This document shows positions 8,531 to 17,208 of a stretch of DNA of 48,645 bases, piece by piece (position 1 is the stretch's first letter; every line of letters begins with the position of its first letter). The DNA comes from Pirellulaceae bacterium (lineage in GTDB: Bacteria > Planctomycetota > Planctomycetia > Pirellulales > Pirellulaceae): positions 1 through 48,645 of the forward strand of contig JAGFJK010000283.1 in assembly GCA_024102795.1 (NCBI GenBank), read 5' to 3'. The notes beneath the pieces were generated by a model, which saw only the letters and a list, made by a program, of their open reading frames with translations, ran no database searches and was not told the origin of the DNA. A program made the translations under genes and the position numbers.

Positions 8531-9196
8531 ATGCCCCAGATTACCCTCCGCGTGCTTGACGGTGCGGACCGTGGCCGCGTGTTCGAGGGGTTGGCCGCCC
8601 CGGTTACCATCGGTCGCGAAGAGGGCAATACCGTCCAACTGAACGATGATCGAGTCAGCCGCTTTCATATCAAGATCCAGGAAGACCATGACCAACTTGT
8701 GCTGACCGACCTGGAGAGCACCAACGGCACCAAAGTCAACGGCGAGGATATCAACCTGCGGATTCTCCGCTTTGGCGACATGATCACCGTCGGCCGCTCC
8801 GTCCTCCTGTTCGGCTCGCGGGACCAGATCGCCAACCGCCTGGCCAGCCTCCGCAGCCGCGAAGGCGAAGGAACTCTGAATCCCCGCGATGGGTCCGGCC
8901 CGCCCTCCTCGGCCATGGACTTCGAACTGAACTGGAACGACGACGCCGACCTGCAGGCAACCCTGCAAAGTCGCTCGCCGCCGCCACTGCCCGAACGCCT
9001 GACGCCCGGCCAGGCCGCTCAGTTGTCCGAGCTGATCGAGTACCTGCACACCCGCCTGCGGCAGTTGCTCAAGTCGGTCGAAGTCGATGCCAAGTCCGAA
9101 CAGGTCCAGATTGATTTTGCCCAATGGCAGACCCTGGTCGACCTGCAAGCGCGGCTGGCCGAATACCTGCGTCGGATCGGCGATCCGGACAACTGA
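8531..9196 (+). CDS. FHA-domain protein
   Basis: This 221-residue cytoplasmic protein should bind phosphothreonine peptides and act as an adaptor in Ser/Thr kinase signalling. The FHA core is complete: GR at residues 28-29, S43-R44-x-H46, and TNG at 64-66 followed by N70. These are the residues that form the phosphopeptide-binding loops. The domain ends at about residue 95. A linker of about 40 residues follows, then a helical C-terminal region (about 145-215) of unknown role. It is transcribed alone, convergent with the methyltransferase gene 22 bp downstream. The partner kinase cannot be inferred from position; the Cache-kinase encoded near 37 kb is one of probably many in the genome. Confidence 0.92.
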   Translation: MPQITLRVLDGADRGRVFEGLAAPVTIGREEGNTVQLNDDRVSRFHIKIQEDHDQLVLTDLESTNGTKVNGEDINLRILRFGDMITVGRSVLLFGSRDQIANRLASLRSREGEGTLNPRDGSGPPSSAMDFELNWNDDADLQATLQSRSPPPLPERLTPGQAAQLSELIEYLHTRLRQLLKSVEVDAKSEQVQIDFAQWQTLVDLQARLAEYLRRIGDPDN

Positions 9197-9218
9197 AGCC
9201 GGTCGAGCGACAGTGGAA

Positions 9219-10106
9219 TCAGTCCCGCGACAATGAGCTTCGCTGGTCCGACGGCCGCTCGCCGCGTCGAAACACGAATTCGTTGCAGCCGTGCCCTTTG
9301 CCCAGCGTCTTGAGACGTTCGAGCGTAAAGTCGCGCTGCCGGAAGAAGTCAAAGATCTCCTCTGGCCGGGCCACCTCGAACGGATATCCGCCCACCCAGT
9401 CGACCAGGTCGTGCCAGACCGACATGCCGCGTGTGCGCTTCTTGGCCGCCCAATCGCGGAACGGCAACGGATTCTCCAGCCGCGACAGGCGTGCCAACAC
9501 CGCCAGCAATTCGAACCAGGCGCCGACCAGCAGCACGAGCAGCGTCCGCACGGGTCGCGGCGAGCGATTATAGAGCCGCTTGATCGCCAGCCAGCGACGG
9601 CTCGTGCCGCCCTGGTCGTTATAGATGGAAATGAACAGCCAACCGCCGGGCAGCACCGCCTGGCCCACATGGTCCAAGGCCTGCCACATGGCGCCCGTCT
9701 GGTGCAGCACGCCCCACGAGTACACGATGTCGAACGCGCCGAGCGAACGGACGTAGCCGGCGTCCAGAACCGAGGCTTCGTCGATCGTCCACTGCGGGTC
9801 GTCGGGAAGGTAGCGGCGTTTCAGTTCGCGGGTGCAGGCCACGGACTGCGGGTCGTAGTCGAACGAATGCACGCGGGCTCCCAACCGCCGCGCGGCCAGG
9901 CTGAACAGGCCGCTGCCCGAGCCCACGTCCAGAAACGACTTGCCGGCCAGCGGCGTGCCGAGCATCCCGTGGAGCGACGCCTCGGCCTGCTCGATCCGCT
10001 GCTCGTCGATCGTGTCCAGAAAGTGCCGCCAGTTCCGGCCGAACTCGAAGCGTTCGCCGCGCCGCACCTGGTCCGCATGGCTGGTAGCCGCCGGCCGCTG
10101 GTTCAC
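9219..10106 (-). CDS. Class I SAM-dependent methyltransferase
   Basis: This 295-residue protein has a clear SAM-binding motif I, FLDVGSGSGLFSLAA, followed by FDYDP (motif II acidic residue), and a motif reading FDIVYSWGVLHQT typical of UbiG/Methyltransf_25-like small-molecule methyltransferases. The C-terminal 130 residues, with a hydrophobic stretch around VRTLLVLLVGAWFELLAVLA, may contact a lipophilic substrate or the membrane. I chose the GTG at 10106 because it overlaps the stop of the decarboxylase gene in a GTGA, implying translational coupling; the long reading frame upstream is inside that gene. The product of the coupled decarboxylase, or something derived from it, is a possible substrate. 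This is inference, and the real substrate is unknown. Confidence 0.85.
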   Translation of the reverse strand: MNQRPAATSHADQVRRGERFEFGRNWRHFLDTIDEQRIEQAEASLHGMLGTPLAGKSFLDVGSGSGLFSLAARRLGARVHSFDYDPQSVACTRELKRRYLPDDPQWTIDEASVLDAGYVRSLGAFDIVYSWGVLHQTGAMWQALDHVGQAVLPGGWLFISIYNDQGGTSRRWLAIKRLYNRSPRPVRTLLVLLVGAWFELLAVLARLSRLENPLPFRDWAAKKRTRGMSVWHDLVDWVGGYPFEVARPEEIFDFFRQRDFTLERLKTLGKGHGCNEFVFRRGERPSDQRSSLSRD

Positions 10107-11767
10107 ACGCGCTGCCCCAATCGCTCGGCGAGCCGCCGCAGCGTCATGCTGGCGTCGTCGCGGTCCAGGTGCACGTGGATCAACGACAGGCTGTGCTGGT
10201 TCACCCAGGCGTCGTTCAAGGCCTGGTCGAATTCGCCCTCCGTCCACACCTCGAAGCCCACGCCGCCGCCCAGAACCTCGGGCAAGCGAGCGTACTTCCA
10301 GGGATGGATTTCGTTGTGTGCCCAATCGCCGGGGCAGAGAAACCGCTCCGTGCCATAACCCTGGTTGTCCAGCACGATCAGGATCGGCGCGTACCCGCGG
10401 CGGACGATCGTGGACAGTTCCATGCCCGTCATTTGAAAGGCCCCGTCGCCACAGAGCACCACGACGCGATCATGGGGCCGCGCGACTTGCGCGCCCAGCG
10501 CGGCCGGGACCGAGAACCCCATCGACGTGTAGTACGCGGGGCTGATGAAGTCGGTCCGTTCGTGAGTGACCAGTTCGGTGGCCGAGAACAGCGCGTCGCC
10601 AATATCGGCAATCACGATGGTCCGGGCATCGATCTGCTGGTTCAGCCGGGCGATCAGCCGGCTGATGCGCAGCCGGGCCTGGGCATCCAGCGTGTACGAC
10701 GGCGGCTTGGGATGCAGTTCGGCCGGGATCGCCCGCGGCACCGGCGAGGGGCCGCGGGCCGTCAGTTCACTGAGGAAATCACCCAGCAGCACCGCGTGGT
10801 AGTGGTGGTGCCGGATCCGCAGTTGCTCGCTGGTCGCGTAGATGCAGCGGCTGGGGTCGAGGTTGGCCGTGTAGATCCCCAGGTTGATGTCGGTCATGAA
10901 CGCTCCGGCCAGCAGCACACAGTCGCTCTCCTCGACGAACTGCGTCACTTCCGAGCGGCCCATGGCCCCTTCGTACAGGCCGATGAACAGCGGGTGCGTT
11001 TCGCCGATCACGCTCTTGCCCAACAGCGTGGTGGCGATCGGGATCCGGGATTTCTCGGCCAGCGCCAGCAGCTTGTCCTGCAATCCGAACCGGTGAATCT
11101 CGACCCCCGCCACGATGATCGGCCGCTCGGCCCGGCTGAGCCACTGGGCCGCCTCGTCCGCCGCTTCCGCCGTCGCCTGGGGATCGCTGCTGGCCGCTTC
11201 CTCGAAAAAATGGTGCGAGATGTGCGGCACCACGTCCACCATGTCGCGCGGGATTTCGATGTAACAGGGGCGCTTGAAACGGGCCGACGCGTCCAGCACG
11301 CGGTCGATCTCGCGAAAGGCGGTCAGCGGGTCGGACAGCTCCGTTCCGGCCACGCACAGCTTTTCAAACACGTCCAGTTGCGTGCGGAAATCCCGCACCT
11401 TGTGATGCAGCAGCGGGTTGTTCGTCCGCTCGTCCAGGCCGGGCGAACCGCTGATCACCACCACCGCGGACTTCTCGGCGTAAGCGCCGGCCACCGCGTT
11501 GGCCACGCTCAGACCGCCCACACAGTACGTAACGCAGATCGCTCCCATCCCGTTGATGCGGGCGTAGGCGTCCGCGGCGAACCCCGCGCAGTCCTCGCGC
11601 GTGCAGCCGACCACGTTCAAGGGACTGGCTTCCATCAAGCCGTACAAAGCCAGCACGTAATCCCCCGGCAGCCCGAAGATGTCGCGAATGCCATAATCAA
11701 GCAGCCGTTTGATCAGATACTGGCCGATCGACAACCGGCTGCCGCTGGAGTTTGCCGCGGAACTCAT
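10103..11767 (-). CDS. Thiamine-diphosphate-dependent 2-keto acid decarboxylase (pyruvate/indolepyruvate decarboxylase-like)
   Basis: The enzyme should decarboxylate a 2-keto acid to the aldehyde, using thiamine diphosphate and Mg2+. Numbering from the chosen ATG, GDG is at 440-442 and the DNQGY that completes the cofactor motif begins at 467. All residues known to be catalytic in pyruvate decarboxylase have counterparts: D36 (LPGDY), E58 (REDCAGF), the His pair H121-H122 (LLHHK) and E474 (GYGTE). The His pair separates decarboxylases from acetolactate synthases. The usual NN of the cofactor motif is DN. The length of 554 aa fits the family. The ATG at 11767 is preferred over one six codons upstream because MSSAANSS is a short polar leader. 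It sits between a small membrane protein gene and a methyltransferase gene, and not far from ilvC and the acetolactate synthase small-subunit gene, so branched-chain keto acids are plausible substrates. Confidence 0.88.
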   Translation of the reverse strand: MSSAANSSGSRLSIGQYLIKRLLDYGIRDIFGLPGDYVLALYGLMEASPLNVVGCTREDCAGFAADAYARINGMGAICVTYCVGGLSVANAVAGAYAEKSAVVVISGSPGLDERTNNPLLHHKVRDFRTQLDVFEKLCVAGTELSDPLTAFREIDRVLDASARFKRPCYIEIPRDMVDVVPHISHHFFEEAASSDPQATAEAADEAAQWLSRAERPIIVAGVEIHRFGLQDKLLALAEKSRIPIATTLLGKSVIGETHPLFIGLYEGAMGRSEVTQFVEESDCVLLAGAFMTDINLGIYTANLDPSRCIYATSEQLRIRHHHYHAVLLGDFLSELTARGPSPVPRAIPAELHPKPPSYTLDAQARLRISRLIARLNQQIDARTIVIADIGDALFSATELVTHERTDFISPAYYTSMGFSVPAALGAQVARPHDRVVVLCGDGAFQMTGMELSTIVRRGYAPILIVLDNQGYGTERFLCPGDWAHNEIHPWKYARLPEVLGGGVGFEVWTEGEFDQALNDAWVNQHSLSLIHVHLDRDDASMTLRRLAERLGQRV

Positions 11768-11801
11768 GCCTCTTCTCCCTGCCACACGGTCAAGTCCACG
11801 C

Positions 11802-12191
11802 TCACTCGCTGCGGTCCGATCCGGCCGGTTGGCTGGCGGCGGTGGCGGGAAGCTGCTGGCCTGGGTCCTCGGTCGCCGCCATCGACCGCTCGCCCGCCGT
11901 CTCCGCCAACCTCCGCGCCCGGCGGCGGCGCAAGACCAGCATCAGCAGCCAGAAGCTGATGAAGCCCGCCGAACAGACGCCCACGACCACCGCTTTGCGC
12001 GGGTCGCGGACCGGAGGCTGTGCCGCCTGTTGCTGGCTGACCACGGCGCTGGCCTCCTCCGACTGGTACGACCAGCCGGGCTTCTGGGCCAGCGACAGGT
12101 ACGCTCCCAGCGCGTGAAAGGCGCCCCAAATCATGAGGCCGCCGATGATCACCGCCAGAGACACTTCGACAGTGTGCGAATCCCGCTGCAT
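11802..12191 (-). CDS. Small membrane protein, two transmembrane segments
   Basis: This 129-residue protein is not recognised. It has two hydrophobic helices, at about residues 11-32 and 66-88. The 35-residue loop between them is Gln- and Ser-rich. The second helix is followed by a strongly basic RRRRARR cluster and a polar tail of about 30 residues, which by the positive-inside rule should be cytoplasmic. It ends 34 bp before the decarboxylase gene on the same strand and is probably co-transcribed with it, so it could anchor or serve that enzyme. That is inference from position only. Confidence 0.65.
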   Translation of the reverse strand: MQRDSHTVEVSLAVIIGGLMIWGAFHALGAYLSLAQKPGWSYQSEEASAVVSQQQAAQPPVRDPRKAVVVGVCSAGFISFWLLMLVLRRRRARRLAETAGERSMAATEDPGQQLPATAASQPAGSDRSE

Positions 12192-12268
12192 GGATGGACT
12201 TCCTGGACGTTGTTGGAGGGGCGAAGCGGACTGTCGTACTCCCTGGACGGCTCAAAGACCCGTCCTGC

Positions 12269-12295
12269 CTGACAGGCCAGAGGCCCGTCGCCACC
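12269..12295 (+). repeat. Dispersed repeat family C, copy 1
   Basis: The core reads CTGACAGGCCAGAGGCCCGT and continues CGCCACC. A copy at 40105-40131 matches 24 of 27 bases, and an inverted copy at 21728-21748 matches 19 of 21. It contains the short palindrome GGCC-GAGGCC and lies between two minus-strand genes. Confidence 0.7.
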
Positions 12296-12300
12296 GGCAG

Positions 12301-13170
12301 TTACCAGGCCGTGCTGCCGTAATAGGTCTCCACCGGCAGGCCCGTTCGCCGCCGGACCAGGTCCGCGATCCGCTCGACCTGCTGGTCCGAGAGCGGTGAG
12401 ACGATCGATTCCGCGGGTCGGCGCGCCACCGTGTAGACCTGAACCAACTGCAGGCGGCCCCCCGCCGCCAGCAACTCGTTGAGCCGCTGGCAGTAGGCCA
12501 CCAGTTCCTCGTCCGCCGGCGGCTGCCCGTCCACCCTCATGAACAGCGACTGGATCACCAGCGGGCGAATGCGGGCCGCCAGCAACAAGTTGTCCAGGAT
12601 CCGCCGCAACGGGATCGACGTCCGATCCACCAATTGGAAATACTCCTGGGTGCCCGCATCCAGCTTGGCCCAGATCTCGCCCTGGTTGGCATCCAGGATT
12701 CCCAAGCCGCGCTGCACGTGCGGACGATGAAACCGGCTGGCGTTGGTGATCAGCACCAGCTTGACGTCCGACAGGCCCAGCTCGCGCTTGAGCTCCGCGG
12801 CCCGCTCCACCAGCTCATCAAAATTGCGGTACGTCGTCGGCTCGCCGTCGCCCGAGAAGGCGATGTCGTTCAGCCGCCGCTGGTCGGGTGGCGTCGTGGC
12901 GAACGTGGGATGCTCGAATAACTCGCCCGAGCGGGCCAGGTCGAGCGTCAGCCGCAGCTCGTCGAACAACTGCCCGGTTTCCACGAACCGCCGCTCGCTT
13001 TGCCGAGTCCGATCGACCTGGCAGTAGATGCAGTCGAAGTTGCAGACCTTGTCGGGGTTCAAGTTCACGCCCACCGACAGGCCGCGGGAACGCCGGCTGA
13101 GCACCGGGTAGACGAACCGGTTCTGTTCGAACAACCGCGGATGCCGGCTGTGGAGCGTATGCACCTGCAT
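12301..13170 (-). CDS. Radical SAM protein (COG0731-like)
   Basis: The 289-residue protein carries the radical SAM cluster motif CNFDCIYC (CxxxCxxC) near residue 43, followed by FSGDGEPT, the glycine-rich SAM-binding stretch. The overall layout, with VGVNLNPDKVC before the cluster and an ITNASRFHRP strand later, matches the stand-alone radical SAM group related to wyosine-type tRNA enzymes (COG0731), which is found in many planctomycetes and cyanobacteria. The true reaction is unknown. It is preceded by a small conserved gene 15 bp upstream on the same strand, suggesting a two-gene unit. There is a 109-bp gap before the membrane protein gene downstream. Confidence 0.85.
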   Translation of the reverse strand: MQVHTLHSRHPRLFEQNRFVYPVLSRRSRGLSVGVNLNPDKVCNFDCIYCQVDRTRQSERRFVETGQLFDELRLTLDLARSGELFEHPTFATTPPDQRRLNDIAFSGDGEPTTYRNFDELVERAAELKRELGLSDVKLVLITNASRFHRPHVQRGLGILDANQGEIWAKLDAGTQEYFQLVDRTSIPLRRILDNLLLAARIRPLVIQSLFMRVDGQPPADEELVAYCQRLNELLAAGGRLQLVQVYTVARRPAESIVSPLSDQQVERIADLVRRRTGLPVETYYGSTAW

Positions 13171-13185
13171 CGGGTCGACCTCGGT

Positions 13186-13458
13186 TCAATCCGCGAGTTT
13201 CGTCAACTCGGTGAATTCGTCCAGTGTGATCGTGGTCAATTCCCCATCGTCGCGCCGCAGCCGGATCACGTCGCTGAAGACCTTGTCGTCCAGGTTGCGG
13301 CGAAAGTGCAGGCTGTGCCGACGACGCTCCGTCTGCACCACGGTCCCCACGGTCACCGTGTTCCAGCGGCGAAAGCCAACCTTGACTTCATGCTTGATTT
13401 CCAGCCGGTCGCCCGGCCGCAGCGCGGCAAACGTCTCCAGCGCCTGGGGATAAGCCAT
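13186..13458 (-). CDS. Small conserved hypothetical protein (90 aa)
   Basis: This protein starts MAYPQALETFAAL and is rich in basic residues and strands: DRLEIKHEVKVGFRRWNT, then VGTVVQTERRRHSLHF. The acidic C-terminus includes TTITLDEFTEL. The compact strand-rich layout could be a small RNA- or protein-binding barrel, but I do not recognise a named family. The ATG at 13458 is supported by AGGAG 8 nt upstream; a longer reading frame upstream looks non-coding. It lies 15 bp before the radical SAM gene and is probably co-transcribed with it. Confidence 0.75.
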   Translation of the reverse strand: MAYPQALETFAALRPGDRLEIKHEVKVGFRRWNTVTVGTVVQTERRRHSLHFRRNLDDKVFSDVIRLRRDDGELTTITLDEFTELTKLAD

Positions 13459-13662
13459 CCGACATGCTCCTGCGAAATGAGGCGGGGACACCAGCGGGTG
13501 CGGGAAAGCTGGCCGCCAGGGCCGCGACTGGCGACCTCGACACCATGCATTGTAGGGGCACCCCCCCGCTGCCGCCAAGCCGGACCGCGGCCGTCCCGTG
13601 CGGAACTTGTTCGCCAGGGCCGGAGATCGGCCGATGCAACCGAGGAATCTGGCGGGGACGAA

Positions 13663-14667
13663 TCACACTTCCTTGGCTGCAATCCACTTCATGAGGCTGC
13701 GCAGCTTCCGCCCGACCACCTCGATCTGCAGGTTCCGATCGCGGCGCCGGGTCGCCTTGAACGCGGGAGCCCCGGCCCGATTTTCCAGGATCCACTCGCG
13801 AGCGAACTGGCCGGTCTGAATCTCGTTGAGAATCTTCTTCATTTCGGCCCGAGTCTGATCGGTGATGATCCGCGGGCCGCGCGTGTAATCGCCGTACTCG
13901 GCCGTGTTCGACACGCTGTACCGCATGTAGCTCAGACCGCCCTGGTAGAACAGATCGACGATCAACTTCAGCTCGTGCAGGCATTCGAAATAGGCCATCT
14001 CCGGCTGGTATCCGGCCTCGACCAGCGTGGCGAACGCCGACTTGACCAGCTCGCTGACCCCGCCGCACAACACGACCTGTTCGCCGAACAGATCCGTTTC
14101 CGTCTCTTCGGCGAAGGTGGTGTGAATCACGCCACCCCGGGTGCCGCCGATGCCCTTGGCGTACGCCAGTCCCAGTTGCAGCGTCGTGTCGCTGGCCCCT
14201 TCGCCCACGGCGATCAAGCTGGGCACCCCGCCGCCTTTCTCGAACTCGCTCCGCACCAGGTGGCCCGGCCCCTTGGGCGCCACCAGCAGCGTGTCGACCC
14301 CCTGAGGCGCCTCGACCTGGCCGAAGTGCACGTTGAAGCCGTGCGAGCACATCAGGATATTGCCCGGCCGCAACTGGTCGCGGATCGACTGCTTGTAAAT
14401 GTCCCCCTGGACTTCGTCGGGCAGCAGGATGTTGATCAGGTCGGCCCGGCGAGCGGCTTCCTCGATCGGCAGCGGCTCGAACCCGTGGCTCACCGCCAGC
14501 TCGTAGTTGGCACTGCCCGGACGCTGGCCCACGATCACGTTGCAGCCGCTGTCGCGCAGGTTCTGGGCCTGGGCGTGCCCCTGGGAACCGTAGCCCAGAA
14601 TGGCGATGGTCTTGTTCTTCAGCAGGGACAGGTCCGCGTCGTTGTCGTAGTAGATTTTGGCGGGCAT
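13663..14667 (-). CDS. ilvC: Ketol-acid reductoisomerase
   Basis: The enzyme converts 2-acetolactate to 2,3-dihydroxyisovalerate (and the ethyl homologue) with NADPH and Mg2+, the second common step of valine, leucine and isoleucine synthesis. The 334-residue length is that of short class I enzymes. The nucleotide-binding GYGSQG is at residues 25-30. Metal ligands are present as D192, E196, E228 and E232, and the substrate serine as S253 (YSVSN). H109 and K132 match the conserved active-site positions. The gene starts 92 bp after the end of the acetolactate synthase small-subunit gene on the same strand, the expected operon partner. No defect was seen. Confidence 0.97.
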   Translation of the reverse strand: MPAKIYYDNDADLSLLKNKTIAILGYGSQGHAQAQNLRDSGCNVIVGQRPGSANYELAVSHGFEPLPIEEAARRADLINILLPDEVQGDIYKQSIRDQLRPGNILMCSHGFNVHFGQVEAPQGVDTLLVAPKGPGHLVRSEFEKGGGVPSLIAVGEGASDTTLQLGLAYAKGIGGTRGGVIHTTFAEETETDLFGEQVVLCGGVSELVKSAFATLVEAGYQPEMAYFECLHELKLIVDLFYQGGLSYMRYSVSNTAEYGDYTRGPRIITDQTRAEMKKILNEIQTGQFAREWILENRAGAPAFKATRRRDRNLQIEVVGRKLRSLMKWIAAKEV

Positions 14668-14759
14668 GGGCCAATCACTCCTCAGGGTCCGAGTTCTTTA
14701 AATCGTCCGGGCGGATCGCCACGGGTGGGCGGGCAATTGACGCTGGCCGCTCGGCCCAT

Positions 14760-15275
14760 TCAGGCCGAGTGCATGCGGGGCACGCGTTCGTCTTGCTGGG
14801 CGCCGCGGACCATCGCGATCCGGCCGCTGCGCACCAGTTCCAGGATTCCGTAGGGCCGCATCCGATCGATAAACGCCTCGATCTTGTTCTCGCGGCCCGA
14901 GATCTCGATCATGATCTCCTCGGCGCCCACGTCCACGATCTTGCCGCGGAAGATGTCGACCAACTCGCGGATCTCGCTGCGCCGCGGCCCGGCGGGAGCC
15001 TGGACTTTCAGCAGCATCAAGTCCCGCTCGACAAAGTCTTGCGAGCTGACGTCGACGACTTTGACGACCGTGACGATTTTCTCGAGCTGCTTGGCCACTT
15101 GCTCCAGAATCCGCTCGTCACCCACCACGACAAACGTCATCCGCGAGAGATTCGGGTCTTCCGTTTCACCCACCGCCAGCGAATCGATATTGTAGCCTCG
15201 CGAGGCCAACATGCCGGAGATGTGGGCCAGGACGCCCGGGACGTTCTGCACAATGGCGGACAATACGTGACGCAT
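14760..15275 (-). CDS. ilvN: Acetolactate synthase small (regulatory) subunit
   Basis: This 171-residue protein activates the catalytic subunit of acetolactate synthase and makes it sensitive to valine. An ACT domain fills the first 75 residues (RHVLSAIVQNVPGVLAHISG, then RGYNIDSLAVG). The C-terminal half matches the domain conserved in IlvH-type subunits (RDLMLLKVQAP, then GKIVDVG). The ATG at 15275 gives the usual family start; the frame continues 10 codons upstream without better support. The catalytic ilvB gene is not in this window, so the pair is either split in the genome or ilvB lies elsewhere. ilvC follows on the same strand. Confidence 0.95.
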   Translation of the reverse strand: MRHVLSAIVQNVPGVLAHISGMLASRGYNIDSLAVGETEDPNLSRMTFVVVGDERILEQVAKQLEKIVTVVKVVDVSSQDFVERDLMLLKVQAPAGPRRSEIRELVDIFRGKIVDVGAEEIMIEISGRENKIEAFIDRMRPYGILELVRSGRIAMVRGAQQDERVPRMHSA

Positions 15276-15356
15276 CGCTCGGTTTCCCTTTCGGCTGGAG
15301 CGCAAACCGCGATGATAGTCCGAGCGGCGCGAACCGGCAAGTGGCCCGCAGCCAGC

Positions 15357-16004
15357 CTAGCCCCAGAACTGCCACCAGGGGCGAGCCGTCCGCTTCTTGC
15401 CGGCCACCTTGGCGCCCACGCGCTGCCCGTGCGGCCCGATCGCCCCGTCCATGTGGATGCGGGACATCTTGGCGTCGTTCAGCTTGGCGTCAAACATGTT
15501 CGAAAGCGTGAGGTTGGCTCCGGTCAGATTGGCGCCCGTCAGGTCCGCTCCCCGCAAGTCGGCCTGCGACAGGTTCACCTCGTTCAAATTGCCCCGCAAA
15601 TCGGCCATGCTCATGTCCGATCCGCTCAGATTGGCTCCCGACAAGTCGCATTCGGGCAACCGGGCGTAGCGAAAGACCGAACGCGGGAGTTTGGCGTCCG
15701 TCAGCCTCACTCGCTCCATGATGGCGTCCGTGAAATTCACGTCGTTTCCCTCGGCCCGCGTGAACACCGCGTCGTTCAGGCAGGCGCTGTGGAAATTGGC
15801 CTGGCTCAGCCTGGTGGCACTGAAGTCCGCGTCGCGGAGGTCCGAATTGTGAAAGTCGGTTCCGGTCAGATCCTGGCCCGACAGGTCCGCACCCGGTATC
15901 TTGGACCCATCCAGTCGCTGCCCGGCCAGCGTCTCGGCCTGTACGCGCAGCAACACCTCGCCGGAGCTCTTGTGCTTGATTTCGATCATGAGCAAGGTCG
16001 CCAT
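15357..16004 (-). CDS. Pentapeptide-repeat protein
   Basis: The 215-residue protein has a beta-rich leader (residues 1-30) and then about 30 tandem A(D/N)LXX-type units to about residue 185, for example ADLSGQDLTGTDF and GADLTGANLTGANLTLSNMF. These should fold as a right-handed quadrilateral beta helix. No signal peptide is seen, so it is probably cytoplasmic. The tail is basic and ends WWQFWG, a Trp-rich terminus that might contact membrane. Functions of such proteins vary widely and cannot be assigned here. The ATG at 16004 (MATLLMIEIKHKSSG) is preferred to an upstream one because the Pro-rich extension looks non-coding. It ends 81 bp before the acetolactate synthase small-subunit gene begins. 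Confidence 0.9.
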   Translation of the reverse strand: MATLLMIEIKHKSSGEVLLRVQAETLAGQRLDGSKIPGADLSGQDLTGTDFHNSDLRDADFSATRLSQANFHSACLNDAVFTRAEGNDVNFTDAIMERVRLTDAKLPRSVFRYARLPECDLSGANLSGSDMSMADLRGNLNEVNLSQADLRGADLTGANLTGANLTLSNMFDAKLNDAKMSRIHMDGAIGPHGQRVGAKVAGKKRTARPWWQFWG

Positions 16005-16392
16005 GAAAGGTCCACTGGGAGTCCCACTGGCGGCCGGCGCTCGCTGTGGCGTGTGCGGAGGAGAAACCACCGGGGCGGGTCGCGGCAAAACCACGCGGGG
16101 CAGGCCGGAGTGGGGTAGTCGAACCAGCGTTTGAGTTTCAGCAGTTTACGTCAGATTTTTCCCAAATGCCAGAATTCTTTGCCATCCTAAAGGCGGATTA
16201 TCCGCCCCGGTTTTGGCCCCCGTTGGCATGGCCCTCCCAGCATTTAGAATGATCGAGTGCAGCCGGAATACCAGACCTGCCATCCCGCGGAGGGGGCAGA
16301 ATCGGCGCGCGTGAGGGGATGCCTGGGGAAAGCGACCACGCACCGTAGCAGCCGCAGGCCTGGCGAAACACACGGGAGGACGATCACGCCGC
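16005..16392. other. 388-bp divergent intergenic region
   Basis: This separates the minus-strand pentapeptide gene from the plus-strand scpA gene and should hold promoters for both. I see no clear promoter pair, repeat or RNA gene. A locally AT-richer stretch lies at about 16130-16205. Confidence 0.5.
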
Positions 16393-17205
16393 ATGAGCTT
16401 TCGCGTCGCCTTGGATAGTTTCCGCGGCCCCTTGGACCTGCTGCTGTATCTTGTCCGCAAGAACGAGATCGACGTGGCGGATATCCCGCTGGCGCCGGTG
16501 GCGGAACAGTTCCTGGAGTACCTGGAGGTGCTCGAGGAGTTGGACGTGAACGCGGTCGGCGACTTTCTGGAGATGGCCAGCACGTTGATGGAGATCAAAT
16601 CGCGGCTGATCCTGCCCCGAGGGGGCGAGGAGTCCGAGACGCTGGAGGATCCCCGCGAGGAACTGGTCCAACGGCTGCTGGACTACAAGCGTTACCGGGA
16701 CGCGGCCAGCATTCTGGATGAGCAAAGCCGCCAGTGGCAACTTCGCTACCCTCGCCTGGCCAACGACTTGCCGCCCCGCGAGACGGACCTGGCCGGCCAG
16801 CCGATCAAGGAACTCGAACTCTGGGATCTGGTCAGCGCCTTCTCGCGGATTGTGCGCGACACCCAGTCCCGGCAGCCGACCAGCATCGTGTATGATGACA
16901 CTCCGCTGCAGGTCTACATGCGGCGGATTCATTCCCGGTTGCTGGAACAGCGTCGCGTCGCGCTGTCCGAGATGTTTCAGCCCGGGATGCACAAGTCCGC
17001 GCTGATCGGCGTGTTTCTGGCCGTGCTGGAACTGGTGCGGCACCACGGCGTGCGGACCGAACAGCAGCATTCACACGGCGAAATCTGGATCCTGCCGGGG
17101 GAGAACTTTCGCGAACAGTTCGAACAGTTCGAGCTGCTGGCGTCGCAAACCGTGCCGGACTTGCCTGGCGAACCGGATGAACCGGAAGGTCCGGAGGCGG
17201 CTTGA
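16393..17205 (+). CDS. scpA: Segregation and condensation protein A
   Basis: ScpA is the kleisin that bridges the SMC heads and helps condense and separate the chromosome. The N-terminus FRGPLDLLLYLVRKNEIDVADIPL is the family signature that contacts the SMC neck. The helical middle contains the conserved EMASTLMEIKSRLILP. The C-terminal winged-helix part includes ALIGVFLAVLELVR. The length of 270 aa is normal. The last residues are acidic and Pro-rich. scpB, the usual neighbour, is not adjacent; instead a metallo-hydrolase gene begins 4 bp after the stop and is probably co-transcribed. Confidence 0.95.
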   Translation: MSFRVALDSFRGPLDLLLYLVRKNEIDVADIPLAPVAEQFLEYLEVLEELDVNAVGDFLEMASTLMEIKSRLILPRGGEESETLEDPREELVQRLLDYKRYRDAASILDEQSRQWQLRYPRLANDLPPRETDLAGQPIKELELWDLVSAFSRIVRDTQSRQPTSIVYDDTPLQVYMRRIHSRLLEQRRVALSEMFQPGMHKSALIGVFLAVLELVRHHGVRTEQQHSHGEIWILPGENFREQFEQFELLASQTVPDLPGEPDEPEGPEAA

Positions 17206-17208
17206 ATC

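Noticed and set aside
10107-10325. N-terminal extension of the methyltransferase frame
   Set aside because: It lies wholly inside the decarboxylase gene in another frame; the GTG overlapping the decarboxylase stop is the better start.
11764-12294. Alternative minus-strand frame over the small membrane protein gene
   Set aside because: It lacks hydrophobic helices and is Arg/Gly/Pro-rich, as expected of a shadow frame; the other frame has two clean membrane helices.
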